From: Hyphomicrobiales bacterium
Lineage (GTDB): Bacteria; Pseudomonadota; Alphaproteobacteria; Rhizobiales; Methyloligellaceae
Direction: 5' to 3'
Assembly (NCBI GenBank): GCA_021775525.1
Contig: JAJFHQ010000048.1
Coordinates: forward strand, 1 to 64,000
DNA: 64,000 nucleotides
The notes below the pieces were generated by a model, which was given only the letters and a program-made list of their open reading frames with translations, made no database searches and had not been told where the DNA came from. Both the position numbers and the translations under genes were made by a program. Positions 40,702-50,205 of the stretch are shown one piece after another; position 1 is the stretch's first letter, and each line of letters opens with the position of its first letter.

Positions 40702-41139
40702 ATGGGCATTCATCTCATCAAATTATGTGTTGGCATCGACAGTGTTACGCATTTGTGCGAGCGGCAGGCGTTCCGTTTGGCCCAGGCCGAGGTGAATGGC
40801 GAGCCGCGTGAATTGTTTCACCGAACGCGTCAGATGCCCCGTCGGCGTGAAGAACTGCTTGATGGAGGGTCGATCTTTTGGGTCATCAAGGGGGTCGTCC
40901 TTGTTCGTCAGGCTATCCTCGAATTGAGAAAAGTCCGGGGGGATGATGGCATCCGGCGCTGTGACATCATTCTTGATCACTTGCTCGTGCCCACACGTCC
41001 GCACCCCAGGCGGGCATTCCAGGGCTGGCGATATTTGGCGCGTGAAGACGCGCCTGAAGATTTGGGGCTAGCCGAGTCAGATCTGGACGCACTGCCCGAA
41101 AAAATGCGTGGTGAATTGATCGAGTTGGGATTGCTTTGA
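40702..41139 (+). CDS. DUF1489-family protein
   Basis: MGIHLIKLCVGIDSVTHL...DDGIRRCDIILDHLLVPTRPHPRRAFQGWRYL. Confidence 0.8.
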   Translation: MGIHLIKLCVGIDSVTHLCERQAFRLAQAEVNGEPRELFHRTRQMPRRREELLDGGSIFWVIKGVVLVRQAILELRKVRGDDGIRRCDIILDHLLVPTRPHPRRAFQGWRYLAREDAPEDLGLAESDLDALPEKMRGELIELGLL

Positions 41140-41145
41140 GAGTGC

Positions 41146-42009
41146 CTATTTCTCGGCGTCGGTAACCGCGACGTTATCAATTAGCCGTGTCTTCCCCAGC
41201 ATCGCTGCTACGAAAACTCGTGCAGGCTCATGCACAGGACCTTCAATAAGCGCCAGCGTGTCTGCGTTGCGCACTTCCAGGTAGTCCACATCAAATCCTG
41301 AATTCCCGAGGCTCTTGCAGCCATCCTTGAGTGCGGGGTCAAGCGGTTTGCCATTCGCGAGTGCCTTGGCGATTGCAGAGATGGTCTGGTGCAGCAGCGG
41401 GGCTTTTTCGCGCTCAACTGATGTGAGGTAGGCATTGCGCGAAGACATGGCGAGTCCATCAGTCTCGCGGATGATTGGCCCGCCCAGGATTTCAACATTC
41501 ATGTCCAGATCGCGTGCCATGCGGCGGATCACCAGAAGTTGCTGGTAATCCTTCTCTCCGAATATTGCCACATCAGGGCGGCACTGGTTGAGCAGTTTCG
41601 CAACCACGGTGGCTACACCGCCAAAAAAATGAGGTCGCGATGCACCGCACAGTCCTTCGCTCAGACCCTCTACAGTGACATGAGTGGAAAAGTCCTGTTT
41701 GTAAACTTCAACCCGAGGAGGCATGAAAACGAGATCCACATCGAGCGCGGCCAACAGCTCCAAGTCTTTTTCATGTTCGCGGGGATAACTGTCAAAATCT
41801 TCATGCGGTGCAAACTGGGCCGGGTTGACAAATATCGTGACCACAGTGCGGTCGCCGGTCTTGCCGGCAAGCTTGACGAGCGAAAGATGTCCGTCATGCA
41901 GCGCGCCCATTGTCGGTACAAGCGTAATTTTCTCACCTGCTGAACGCCATGCACAAACTGTTTTTCTAAGGTCGTCGATGGTTGTAATGGTTGCTATGCT
42001 GTTCGGCAT
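41146..42009 (-). CDS. panC: Pantoate-beta-alanine ligase
   Basis: LVPTMGALHDGHLSLVK, TIFVNPAQFAPHEDFDSYPR, FGEKDYQQL, SSRNAYL; ORF opens at 42054. Confidence 0.96.
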   Translation of the reverse strand: MPNSIATITTIDDLRKTVCAWRSAGEKITLVPTMGALHDGHLSLVKLAGKTGDRTVVTIFVNPAQFAPHEDFDSYPREHEKDLELLAALDVDLVFMPPRVEVYKQDFSTHVTVEGLSEGLCGASRPHFFGGVATVVAKLLNQCRPDVAIFGEKDYQQLLVIRRMARDLDMNVEILGGPIIRETDGLAMSSRNAYLTSVEREKAPLLHQTISAIAKALANGKPLDPALKDGCKSLGNSGFDVDYLEVRNADTLALIEGPVHEPARVFVAAMLGKTRLIDNVAVTDAEK

Positions 42010-42086
42010 GGACACTGTCCCGGTCTTGTTGGTGGCGCATGACAGGAGTGCCATTGCAGTAAGAGCCGTCCGCCACCATTTGTAGG

Positions 42087-42887
42087 ATGAGGTTTAAATC
42101 CAAAAGCCCTGCAAATGCAAAGGGCTTGCCGGAATACACGAAGTCGTCAATGCCGAAAAACAAAGCACCATCGCCAAAGGCTGGTAACACTGGTGAAAGC
42201 CTGCCCGATGCACATTCCAGCGCTGTCGAAATCGATGCCTTTTTGGGCAAGGTGAAATCGCTTGCAATTCCGGATACGTCGGGAGCGCGCGGGCGGCTGA
42301 TATTCGCCATGGACGCCACCATGAGCCGCCAACCCACCTGGGACATGGCGCTTGGTTTGCAGGCCAGCATGTTTTCATCTGTAAAGGTCGTCGGTGGCAT
42401 TGATGTACAGTTGGTATATTTTCGTGGCATCGGGGAATGCAAGACCAGCAATTGGGTGAAAAACCCTGAAAGCCTGGCACGCCTTATGACCCAGGTCTCC
42501 TGTCGTGGTGGACACACCCAGATTGGCCGTGTTTTGAACCATGCACTGAGCGAATCCGGAAAGTCCAAGGTCAATGCACTGGTCTATGTTGGCGATTGCA
42601 TGGAAGAGAACATCGATGATCTCTCCGCGACCGCCGGGGAATTGGGACTGTTGGGTATGCCTGTATTCCTGTTTCAGGAAGGCAACGACCAAAGTGCTGA
42701 AATCGCTTTTCGCGAGATTGCCCGCTTGACCGGCGGAGCTTATTGCCGTTTCGATGCGGGTTCTGCCGCGCAATTGCGGGAGTTGCTGTCCGCCGTGGCC
42801 GTTTATGCTGCCGGTGGGCGCAAGGCATTGGAAAATTATGGCGGTGAATCGGGTGGTGCCCGGGCGCTGCTGGAGCAACTGTCCTAA
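42087..42887 (+). CDS. VWA-like domain protein
   Basis: RLIFAMDATMSRQPTWD (MIDAS-like DxTxS), GGHTQIGRVLNHAL, VYVGDCMEEN. Confidence 0.75.
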   Translation: MRFKSKSPANAKGLPEYTKSSMPKNKAPSPKAGNTGESLPDAHSSAVEIDAFLGKVKSLAIPDTSGARGRLIFAMDATMSRQPTWDMALGLQASMFSSVKVVGGIDVQLVYFRGIGECKTSNWVKNPESLARLMTQVSCRGGHTQIGRVLNHALSESGKSKVNALVYVGDCMEENIDDLSATAGELGLLGMPVFLFQEGNDQSAEIAFREIARLTGGAYCRFDAGSAAQLRELLSAVAVYAAGGRKALENYGGESGGARALLEQLS

Positions 42888-42892
42888 CGCAT

Positions 42893-43603
42893 ATGCATTA
42901 TCTTATTCTCGCAGTGCTTATCCTGCTCATCGTCTATGCGGCGCTGCGCTCCTTCCTCAATTCCAACCCGAAAACTTTGGCCCAGAACATGCGTAAAATG
43001 GCGGGATTTGGTGCACTGCTAATGGCGTTATTCTTCACTTTGACCGGTCGCTTTCCACTGGCGGTACCCCTGGGTGTCCTTGCCATATCCCTGCTGAAGG
43101 GAAATTTCTCAGGCTTCAATCCCTTTCCAGGCAACGCAAACAAGAGTGAAGGCCAGCAATCACGCGTGCGTACCCGGACAGTTGAAATGGAACTGGATCA
43201 TGACACCGGCGACATGGAAGGCCGGGTCATCAGGGGCAAATTCGCGTCACGGGCGCTGTCATCCATGAGTGAAAGCGAAGTGATCGAGCTGTGGAACGAA
43301 TGTCTGAAACCGGACTCGCAGGCGGCGCAGCTGCTTGAGGCCTACATGGATCGACGCATGCCGGAGTGGCGCGAAGATGCCGGTGAAAAAGCGAAGAACA
43401 GCAGTGCTTACGGGGGCCGGTCAGACGGCCCCATGTCGAGGGATCAGGCTTATGACATTCTCGGGCTTGAACCGGACGCGAGCAAGATCGATATTCGCCG
43501 CGCGCATCGCAGATTGATGAAAAGAATGCACCCCGATCAGGGTGGCTCAACCTACCTGGCCGCAAAAATCAACGAGGCCAAGGACTTGTTGCTCGGCCAG
43601 TAA
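42893..43603 (+). CDS. Membrane-anchored DnaJ-domain protein
   Basis: N-terminal TM segments; C-terminal J domain AYDILGLEPDASKIDIRRAHRRLMKRMHPDQGGS. Confidence 0.9.
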   Translation: MHYLILAVLILLIVYAALRSFLNSNPKTLAQNMRKMAGFGALLMALFFTLTGRFPLAVPLGVLAISLLKGNFSGFNPFPGNANKSEGQQSRVRTRTVEMELDHDTGDMEGRVIRGKFASRALSSMSESEVIELWNECLKPDSQAAQLLEAYMDRRMPEWREDAGEKAKNSSAYGGRSDGPMSRDQAYDILGLEPDASKIDIRRAHRRLMKRMHPDQGGSTYLAAKINEAKDLLLGQ

Positions 43604-43623
43604 CTGTTCACCGGTAATCGCGT

Positions 43624-44898
43624 CTATTCCGCTGACATTACAACGCAGGTGATGGCTCGGCGCTTGAGCTGGCTGCAAGTGCTGTTAGCTGCAGTTCGGG
43701 AAAATCCGGCAAAGCGGGCGCGGTACAGATTGCGTTTGGCATCGTGCAGAGGTACCGACAATGGCATATGACCGCTGATGACATCACCGGCTTCCACCTG
43801 TATCGCGGCGAGTCGCTGCATGGCGTCCGTCTGGCGTGCATAAGCTCCAACCTGGATATGGTAGCTGCCTTTATGCGTGGTCTGATTTCTTGCTGCGGTT
43901 TCCGGCGGCAATGAGGCAACGGTTTCCGGTGCACCTTGTTTTGTTCGCTGTTTGAAGGGTTCTGGCTGGGCATTAGCTGCCGCCTTTGCAGGAAATTGCA
44001 ATGATGTGGCAACCCTTACGGATTTCTTTTTCGGCTTTGGCCTGTGCTTACGCGGCAGTCTTGCGATCGCCTTTGGCATGGCTTTGTTGAGGATAGACCG
44101 CATGGCGGCGTTGCGTTTTCCAGACGTTCTCCCTCCGAATACAACAGCAATCAGATGCTTGTTTCCCCGCCGGACATTGGCGAGCAGGTTAAATCCCGAT
44201 GCGCGTGTGTAGCCGGTCTTAATGCCATCAGTTCCTTTATAGTCGAACAGCAGGCGGTTGTGATTGCGGTATTTCTTGCTTTTGTATTTGAAATATTTGC
44301 GGCTGAAATTTTTATATTTTTCCGGATGATCAAACATCAACCTGTTGGCCATGGTTATCATGTCGCGTGCGGTTGACACCTGGTTCTTGTTGGGCAGTCC
44401 GGATGCATTCTTGAATACTGTTTTCCGCATTCCGATTTCACGGGCCTTGGCGGTCATCAATTTTGCGAATTTGGCCTCCGACCCGCTGATATTTTCAGCA
44501 ACGGTAACCGCAACGTCATTTGCCGACTTGGTCACCAGCGCCTTGATGGCATCGCTTACCCTGATGGTTGATCCAGGCTTCAGGCCCAGTTTTGACGGTG
44601 CCTGTTTTGATGCATTTTTAGATACTTTCAGGCGAGTGTTTGGGTGGAATTTTCCTTCGTCCATTTGATCGAACAGAACATAGAGGGTCATGATTTTTGT
44701 GAGTGACGCCGGGAAGCGTAAAGCGTCGCCATGTTTTGAGTAAAGGATTTTACCGGTGTGGCCATCAACCACCATGGCTGAATAGCGTGCTGCCGCGAGA
44801 ACCGGACTTGCGGAAGCTGCGATCAATGCAACAACGGCAAGCAGGCAAGCGGCGACTGCATTGGTCATACGCGCGGCTGAAGACCGGCGTAACGGCAT
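43624..44898 (-). CDS. D-alanyl-D-alanine carboxypeptidase with C-terminal SPOR domain
   Basis: FPASLTKIMTLY (SxxK), KSANDVAV (SxN), DGIKTGYT (KTG); SPOR end YHIQVGAYARQTDAMQRL; ORF opens at 45099, start likely 44898 or 44868. Confidence 0.92.
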   Translation of the reverse strand: MPLRRSSAARMTNAVAACLLAVVALIAASASPVLAAARYSAMVVDGHTGKILYSKHGDALRFPASLTKIMTLYVLFDQMDEGKFHPNTRLKVSKNASKQAPSKLGLKPGSTIRVSDAIKALVTKSANDVAVTVAENISGSEAKFAKLMTAKAREIGMRKTVFKNASGLPNKNQVSTARDMITMANRLMFDHPEKYKNFSRKYFKYKSKKYRNHNRLLFDYKGTDGIKTGYTRASGFNLLANVRRGNKHLIAVVFGGRTSGKRNAAMRSILNKAMPKAIARLPRKHRPKPKKKSVRVATSLQFPAKAAANAQPEPFKQRTKQGAPETVASLPPETAARNQTTHKGSYHIQVGAYARQTDAMQRLAAIQVEAGDVISGHMPLSVPLHDAKRNLYRARFAGFSRTAANSTCSQLKRRAITCVVMSAE

Positions 44899-45092
44899 CC
44901 ATTTTGACACATTTACCCCAAGACCAGACGGCCCTGTTCCCCAAGTTTGTACAATTTTGACAGGCCCTGTATCCCGCCAATTTAACGCCTCCACAGCAGG
45001 CGCCCATTGGCTCAAGCTTACGGTCCAGCGTGTTACCAATCCGTTAATTGGTGCTCCTCGAAAAGAAAAATGGTGCAGTGCAATAAATATTA

Positions 45093-45122
45093 TTGACATA
45101 AATGCTGCAGCGCATATATAAG
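45093..45122 (+). promoter_or_regulatory. Candidate promoter of phasin gene
   Basis: TTGACA (45093-45098), spacer, TATATA (45115-45120)/TATAAG (45117-45122). Confidence 0.55.
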
Positions 45123-45198
45123 CTATTGCATTGCAAAATTAACGGCTCGGGAAAATACGAAATACGGTCCGGGCGAAGATCGACTAATGGAGAGTGAG

Positions 45199-45531
45199 AT
45201 GGACGTTAAGGGTTACGAAGACATTCAAAAAGTTGGCCAGGAAAACTTTGATACGGCGGTCAAAAACCTTGGTGAAGTCAACAAGGGTGTTCAGGCTATT
45301 GCCGGTGAGGTGACCGAGTACACCAAGAAGGCAATTGAGGACGGCACCGTCGCATTTGAGCAGCTCATCGGCGTGAAGTCTGTCGAGCAGGCGATTGAAA
45401 TCCAGACCACATATGCCAAGAAGGCCTATGACGACTATGTGTCTCAGGTGACCAAGATTGGCGAGATGTATGCCGACCTTGCCAAGGACGCATACAAGCC
45501 GGTCGAAACGGCATTTGCCAAGAAGGACTAA
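45199..45531 (+). CDS. Phasin family protein
   Basis: NFDTAVKNLGEVNKGVQAIAGEVTEYTKKAIEDGTVAFEQLIGVKSVEQAIEIQTTYAKKAYDDYVSQ; ORF opens at 45187, ATG at 45199 preceded by GAGAGTGAG. Confidence 0.9.
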   Translation: MDVKGYEDIQKVGQENFDTAVKNLGEVNKGVQAIAGEVTEYTKKAIEDGTVAFEQLIGVKSVEQAIEIQTTYAKKAYDDYVSQVTKIGEMYADLAKDAYKPVETAFAKKD

Positions 45532-45580
45532 TCTCCTTTGGCAATTGAGGGCAGCAGCGCCCTTCCTCCAAGACTATCGA

Positions 45581-45609
45581 GACCCGGCCTAAATGCCGGG
45601 TCTTTTTTT
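45581..45609 (+). terminator. Rho-independent terminator of phasin gene
   Basis: GACCCGGC-CTAAAT-GCCGGGTC followed by TTTTTTT. Confidence 0.92.
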
Positions 45610-45815
45610 ATGCTCGGTCCGGTATTGGGCCATATTAGGGTCGTATATCGGCTGGAGCATGCCTATATCTTCATAGTGTGATTTGCGGGCGGTGCGCTGA
45701 TACCGTTAGTATGTGATTTGTCGGCAGTGAATGAAGAATGTCCGTGAGTCCTTGCGTGCAGAATGTCCTGCACAAATCAAACAACCAGCTGGAGACCTGA
45801 AGAGAGACTTTTGGA

Positions 45816-46145
45816 ATGTCGCGCAAGAATCAAAACCAGCGCCCTGACGATGCCGGAACAGACATCGTTACCGAAACCCGGCCCAAAACAAAAAAGCCAA
45901 GCCTGTACAAGGTTCTGTTGCTGAATGACGACTATACGCCGATGGAGTTCGTCGTTTATGTTCTGGAACGATTTTTCAACAAGTCAGGGGAAGACGCGAC
46001 ACGGGTGATGTTGCATGTTCACCAGAAGGGTGTTGGTGTATGCGGGGTCTTCACTTTTGAAGTGGCAGAGACCAAGGTGGCACAAGTGATGAATTTTTCT
46101 CGGCAGAATGATCATCCGCTGCAATGCATGATGGAAAAGGAGTGA
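45816..46145 (+). CDS. clpS: ATP-dependent Clp protease adaptor ClpS
   Basis: [25 protein letters not shown]...[24 protein letters not shown]. Confidence 0.97.
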   Translation: MSRKNQNQRPDDAGTDIVTETRPKTKKPSLYKVLLLNDDYTPMEFVVYVLERFFNKSGEDATRVMLHVHQKGVGVCGVFTFEVAETKVAQVMNFSRQNDHPLQCMMEKE

Positions 46146-46154
46146 GATCAGCCC

Positions 46155-48608
46155 GTGACGTCATTTTCGTCCAGTCTTGAAGAGGCCCTGCACAGGGCGT
46201 TGGAATATGCCAACGAGCGCACCCACGAATACGCGACGCTTGAGCATCTGCTGTTATCACTTCTTGATGACGGCGACGCCTCGGCAGTGTTGCGTGCCTG
46301 TGATGTCGATGTCGATGAGTTGCGCGGCAAGCTGGTCGAATATATCGATAATGAACTTGAAGGGCTGATCCTGGACGATAGCTCCGAAGCGCAGCCAACA
46401 GCGGGCTTCCAGCGGGTCATCCACCGCGCCGTGGTGCATGTTCAATCTTCAGGCCGCGAGGAAGTAACCGGTGCCAACGTCCTGGTCGCCATTTTCGCTG
46501 AGCGCGAAAGCCATGCAGCCTTTTTCCTGCAAGAACAGGACATGACCCGCTTCGATGCGGTCAATTATATCTCTCACGGCATAGCCAAGCGCGCCGGCAT
46601 GTCCGAGCCGCGCGAAGTGCGAGGCGTGGACGAAGACGCCGCGACCATGGATGGTGCTGACGACAAGAAGCGCCGCGCGGACGCGCTGGAAGTCTATTGC
46701 GTCAATCTGAACGTCAAGGCGCGTGAGGGGCGCATTGACCCTCTGATCGGTCGAAATGAGGAGATTCACCGCACCATCCAGGTCCTATGCCGCAGGCAAA
46801 AGAACAATCCGCTCTTTGTGGGCGATCCCGGCGTCGGTAAGACCGCCGTTGCAGAGGGTCTTGCCCGGCGCATCGTACGTGCAGAGGTTCCTGAAGTTCT
46901 AGCCAGTTCCACCATTTTTGCTCTCGATATGGGGGCGTTGCTGGCAGGAACTCGCTATCGAGGTGATTTCGAAGAACGACTCAAAGCTGTGGTGCGCGAA
47001 ATCGAGGCCTATCCGGGCGCCATCATGTTCATCGACGAAATACATACCGTGATTGGCGCTGGCGCCACTTCAGGTGGAGCGATGGATGCGTCAAACCTGC
47101 TCAAGCCTGCCTTGCAGAGTGGGACGCTGCGCTGTATCGGATCGACCACCTACAAGGAATACCGCCAGCATTTTGAAAAGGACCGGGCGCTGGTGCGCCG
47201 CTTCCAGAAGATCGATCTGCGCGAGCCGAGCATCGAGGACACAATTGCCATCCTCAAGGGTTTGAAGCCCTATTACGAGGACTTCCACAAAATTCGTTAC
47301 ACCAACCAGGCGCTTAAATCAGCGGTGGAGTTGTCGGCAAAATATATTCATGACCGCCGTTTGCCGGACAAGGCAATTGACGTTATCGACGAGACAGGCG
47401 CTTCGCAGATGCTGATTCCGGAGCATCGGCGCCGGAAGACCATCGGTGTGAAGGAAATCGAAGCGACGGTCGCCACCATGGCGCGCATACCGCCGAAGAC
47501 AATTTCCAAGTCAGATTTTGAGGTTCTCGAGAATATAGAACGCGATCTCAAGCGTGTGGTGTTTGGACAGGACAAGGCGCTGTCGGCGCTGGCCTCAGCT
47601 ATCAAGCTGTCACGTGCAGGCTTGCGCGAACCCGAAAAGCCCATTGGCTGTTATCTGTTTTCCGGGCCTACGGGTGTTGGCAAGACGGAAGTGGCGCGTC
47701 AGCTTGCCCTTCAACTCGGCGTGGAATTGCTGCGTTTCGATATGTCGGAATATATGGAACGACACACGGTCTCGCGGCTGATCGGGGCACCTCCGGGTTA
47801 TGTGGGGTTCGATCAGGGTGGCTTGCTGACAGATGGCATCGACCAGCATCCCCATTGCGTCTTGCTTCTCGATGAAATCGAAAAAGCGCATAGTGATCTG
47901 TTTAACATCCTTCTGCAGGTGATGGACCATGGCACACTGACGGACCATAACGGCAAGAAAGTCGATTTCCGTAATGTGATCCTGATCATGACCACTAATG
48001 CGGGTGCGGCAGACCTCGCAAAGCCGCCAATCGGCTTCAGCCGCAACAAGCGGGAAGGTGATGATGAAGAGGCCATCAATCGCATGTTCACGCCCGAATT
48101 CCGCAACCGGCTGGATTCTGTCATTGGATTCTCAACTCTCCCGCCGGACGTTATCGCCAAGATCGTCGAGAAGTTCATCTTCGAGCTCGAAGCTCAGCTG
48201 CAGGATCGCAACGTCACCATCGAACTGACCGAGCAGGCCAATGCATGGCTTGCCGAGATGGGCTTTGACGAGAAATTCGGTGCTAGACCCCTGTCGCGTG
48301 TGATCCAGGAACACATCAAACGTCCGCTGGCTGACGAGTTGCTGTTCGGCAAACTGAAACATGGCGGTGTTGTGCGCGTGGTTGTCGAAGGCAAGGGGAA
48401 AGATAAGCGCCTTGGGTTCGAGTTTCTCGAAGGATCCGATGCCAAGAGCAAGCCTGGCAAGGGCACTTCGCGCAAACGTCCCACGAAGGCTTCAGCGAAA
48501 AAGCGACGCAATACCACATCCAAGTCAAAAGCGCCCAAGCCTAAATCGGGCAAGCCGCAATCGCGTGGGTCGAGCCCGGTCCCCAAAGTGCCCCTTCCGG
48601 CTAAATAG
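46155..48608 (+). CDS. clpA: ATP-dependent Clp protease ATP-binding subunit ClpA with basic C-terminal extension
   Basis: Two AAA+ modules ([30 protein letters not shown]); about 57-aa K/R/S/P tail. Confidence 0.96.
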   Translation: MTSFSSSLEEALHRALEYANERTHEYATLEHLLLSLLDDGDASAVLRACDVDVDELRGKLVEYIDNELEGLILDDSSEAQPTAGFQRVIHRAVVHVQSSGREEVTGANVLVAIFAERESHAAFFLQEQDMTRFDAVNYISHGIAKRAGMSEPREVRGVDEDAATMDGADDKKRRADALEVYCVNLNVKAREGRIDPLIGRNEEIHRTIQVLCRRQKNNPLFVGDPGVGKTAVAEGLARRIVRAEVPEVLASSTIFALDMGALLAGTRYRGDFEERLKAVVREIEAYPGAIMFIDEIHTVIGAGATSGGAMDASNLLKPALQSGTLRCIGSTTYKEYRQHFEKDRALVRRFQKIDLREPSIEDTIAILKGLKPYYEDFHKIRYTNQALKSAVELSAKYIHDRRLPDKAIDVIDETGASQMLIPEHRRRKTIGVKEIEATVATMARIPPKTISKSDFEVLENIERDLKRVVFGQDKALSALASAIKLSRAGLREPEKPIGCYLFSGPTGVGKTEVARQLALQLGVELLRFDMSEYMERHTVSRLIGAPPGYVGFDQGGLLTDGIDQHPHCVLLLDEIEKAHSDLFNILLQVMDHGTLTDHNGKKVDFRNVILIMTTNAGAADLAKPPIGFSRNKREGDDEEAINRMFTPEFRNRLDSVIGFSTLPPDVIAKIVEKFIFELEAQLQDRNVTIELTEQANAWLAEMGFDEKFGARPLSRVIQEHIKRPLADELLFGKLKHGGVVRVVVEGKGKDKRLGFEFLEGSDAKSKPGKGTSRKRPTKASAKKRRNTTSKSKAPKPKSGKPQSRGSSPVPKVPLPAK

Positions 48609-48616
48609 GCGCCGGC

Positions 48617-49369
48617 TTGGCATCAAAGCCAGGTGAACTGCGGGCGCCTGCCTGGTGTCATGGCGCTTCACGGAAAGACGCCTATAAACGCGGCATTGCA
48701 TCAGCGCCCAGCGTTCCGGTTATTGTTGTACTGGTGACTTTTGTCGGCTTTGGCGCCCTGGCTCAGGGTGCGGGCCTGACCATGGCCCAGGCTGTCTTTG
48801 TCTCGGTAACCGTCTTTGCTCTCCCGGGTCAGGTTGTGCTCGTGGATCAGATCGCGCAAGGAGCAGCGCTTTTATCGACAGCATTCGCGGTGACGCTTAC
48901 CTCGGTGAGGCTGCTTCCCCTGACCATCTCTCTCATGCCTTATCTGCGTGACGGGATCACACCGAAGTGGGTTGAATTTGCTTTCGCCCATGTGCTCGCC
49001 ATCACCGTTTGGATAGAAGGAATGCGCCGCTTGCCCCCGCTTCCGGATGGGTTGCGTGCACCCTATTACGGCGGCTTTGTCTCAGCCCTGTTTCTAGGGA
49101 TTATGTGCGCCACGACATTGGGATTTTTACTATCTGGTCAGGTTCCAAAGGAAATTGGCGCCGGACTTATTTTTCTCACCCCGCTTTATTTTTTCCTGTC
49201 GCTAATTGGTGTTTCAAAAAACAGCATTGATTTGCTGGCTGTCGCAATCGGTGCGGTGCTCGGCCCCATCCTGTACCTGACGGCACCGAGTCTGGACTTG
49301 TTCCTGACCGGGTTGATTGGCGGGACAGTGGCGTATGGGCTTGGCAAATGGCGTGAGAGTGGCTCATGA
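48617..49369 (+). CDS. azlC: AzlC-family branched-chain amino acid permease subunit
   Basis: GFGALAQGAGLTMAQAVFVSVTVFALPGQVVLVDQ; start uncertain. Confidence 0.85.
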   Translation: MASKPGELRAPAWCHGASRKDAYKRGIASAPSVPVIVVLVTFVGFGALAQGAGLTMAQAVFVSVTVFALPGQVVLVDQIAQGAALLSTAFAVTLTSVRLLPLTISLMPYLRDGITPKWVEFAFAHVLAITVWIEGMRRLPPLPDGLRAPYYGGFVSALFLGIMCATTLGFLLSGQVPKEIGAGLIFLTPLYFFLSLIGVSKNSIDLLAVAIGAVLGPILYLTAPSLDLFLTGLIGGTVAYGLGKWRESGS

Positions 49370-49713
49370 GCATGTTCGTACAAGGAAACTGGGCTTATCT
49401 TTGGCTTTTCCTTGCCGGATTCTGCGCAACGCAACCCTGGCGTTATCTCGGTGTAGTTTTATCAGTCAATCTCAATACCGATAGTGAAGTCCTGGTCTGG
49501 GTCCGGCTGGTCTCTACTGCTTTGGTCGCCGGGCTTGTGACACGAATGCTATTGCTCCCGGCCGGTGCGCTGGCGTCTGTGCCACTCGATGTGCGCCTTG
49601 GAGCATTTCTATCCGGATGCTGCCTCTATTTTCTTACGCGCAAATCTCTGGCTGCAGGTGTGTTTTCCGGAGGTGGAGTGCTCATCCTGGCTCAATATTT
49701 CCTCGCGTCCTAG
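49366..49713 (+). CDS. azlD: AzlD-family transporter small subunit
   Basis: Short multi-TM protein overlapping the azlC stop. Confidence 0.82.
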   Translation: MSMFVQGNWAYLWLFLAGFCATQPWRYLGVVLSVNLNTDSEVLVWVRLVSTALVAGLVTRMLLLPAGALASVPLDVRLGAFLSGCCLYFLTRKSLAAGVFSGGGVLILAQYFLAS

Positions 49714-50135
49714 GCCACATCCAGTGCGTCTGATATTTTTTCCGCGTTCTCGGCAAGGACTTCGGAATCTTCCATCTCGCCCGTGTGGGGTTTGAGCGCA
49801 GTATCTTCCCAACGCGGTACAATGTGGAAATGGACATGGAACACGGTTTGACCGGCCGCTGCTTCGTTGAACTGCTGAATAAGAATGCCGTCTGCTTCCA
49901 TGGCGTTGCGAATGATGGGTGCCAGCATATGGACTGTCCGTATTGCCGCACAAAGGGTCGCTGTATCTACATCAAAAAGATTCACGGCAGGTGATTTTGG
50001 AATGACCAGTGCATGGCCATTCGCGCGCGGCATGATGTCGAGGAACGAAAAAGTTTCATCGTCTTCATAGATCTTGTGGCAGGGCAATTCGCCACGCAGG
50101 ATTTTGGCGAATACGTTGCTGTCGTCATATGTCAT
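49710..50135 (-). CDS. HIT-family protein
   Basis: VFAKILRGELPCHKIYEDDETFSFLDIMPRANGHALVIPK; HVHFHIVPR. Confidence 0.95.
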   Translation of the reverse strand: MTYDDSNVFAKILRGELPCHKIYEDDETFSFLDIMPRANGHALVIPKSPAVNLFDVDTATLCAAIRTVHMLAPIIRNAMEADGILIQQFNEAAAGQTVFHVHFHIVPRWEDTALKPHTGEMEDSEVLAENAEKISDALDVA

Positions 50136-50205
50136 GGGAGCCCTCTTAAACCGCCGGTTTATTGTTCAGCATCTGCTGCCTGTTTCCCAAGACTCGTGGC
50201 AAGGG

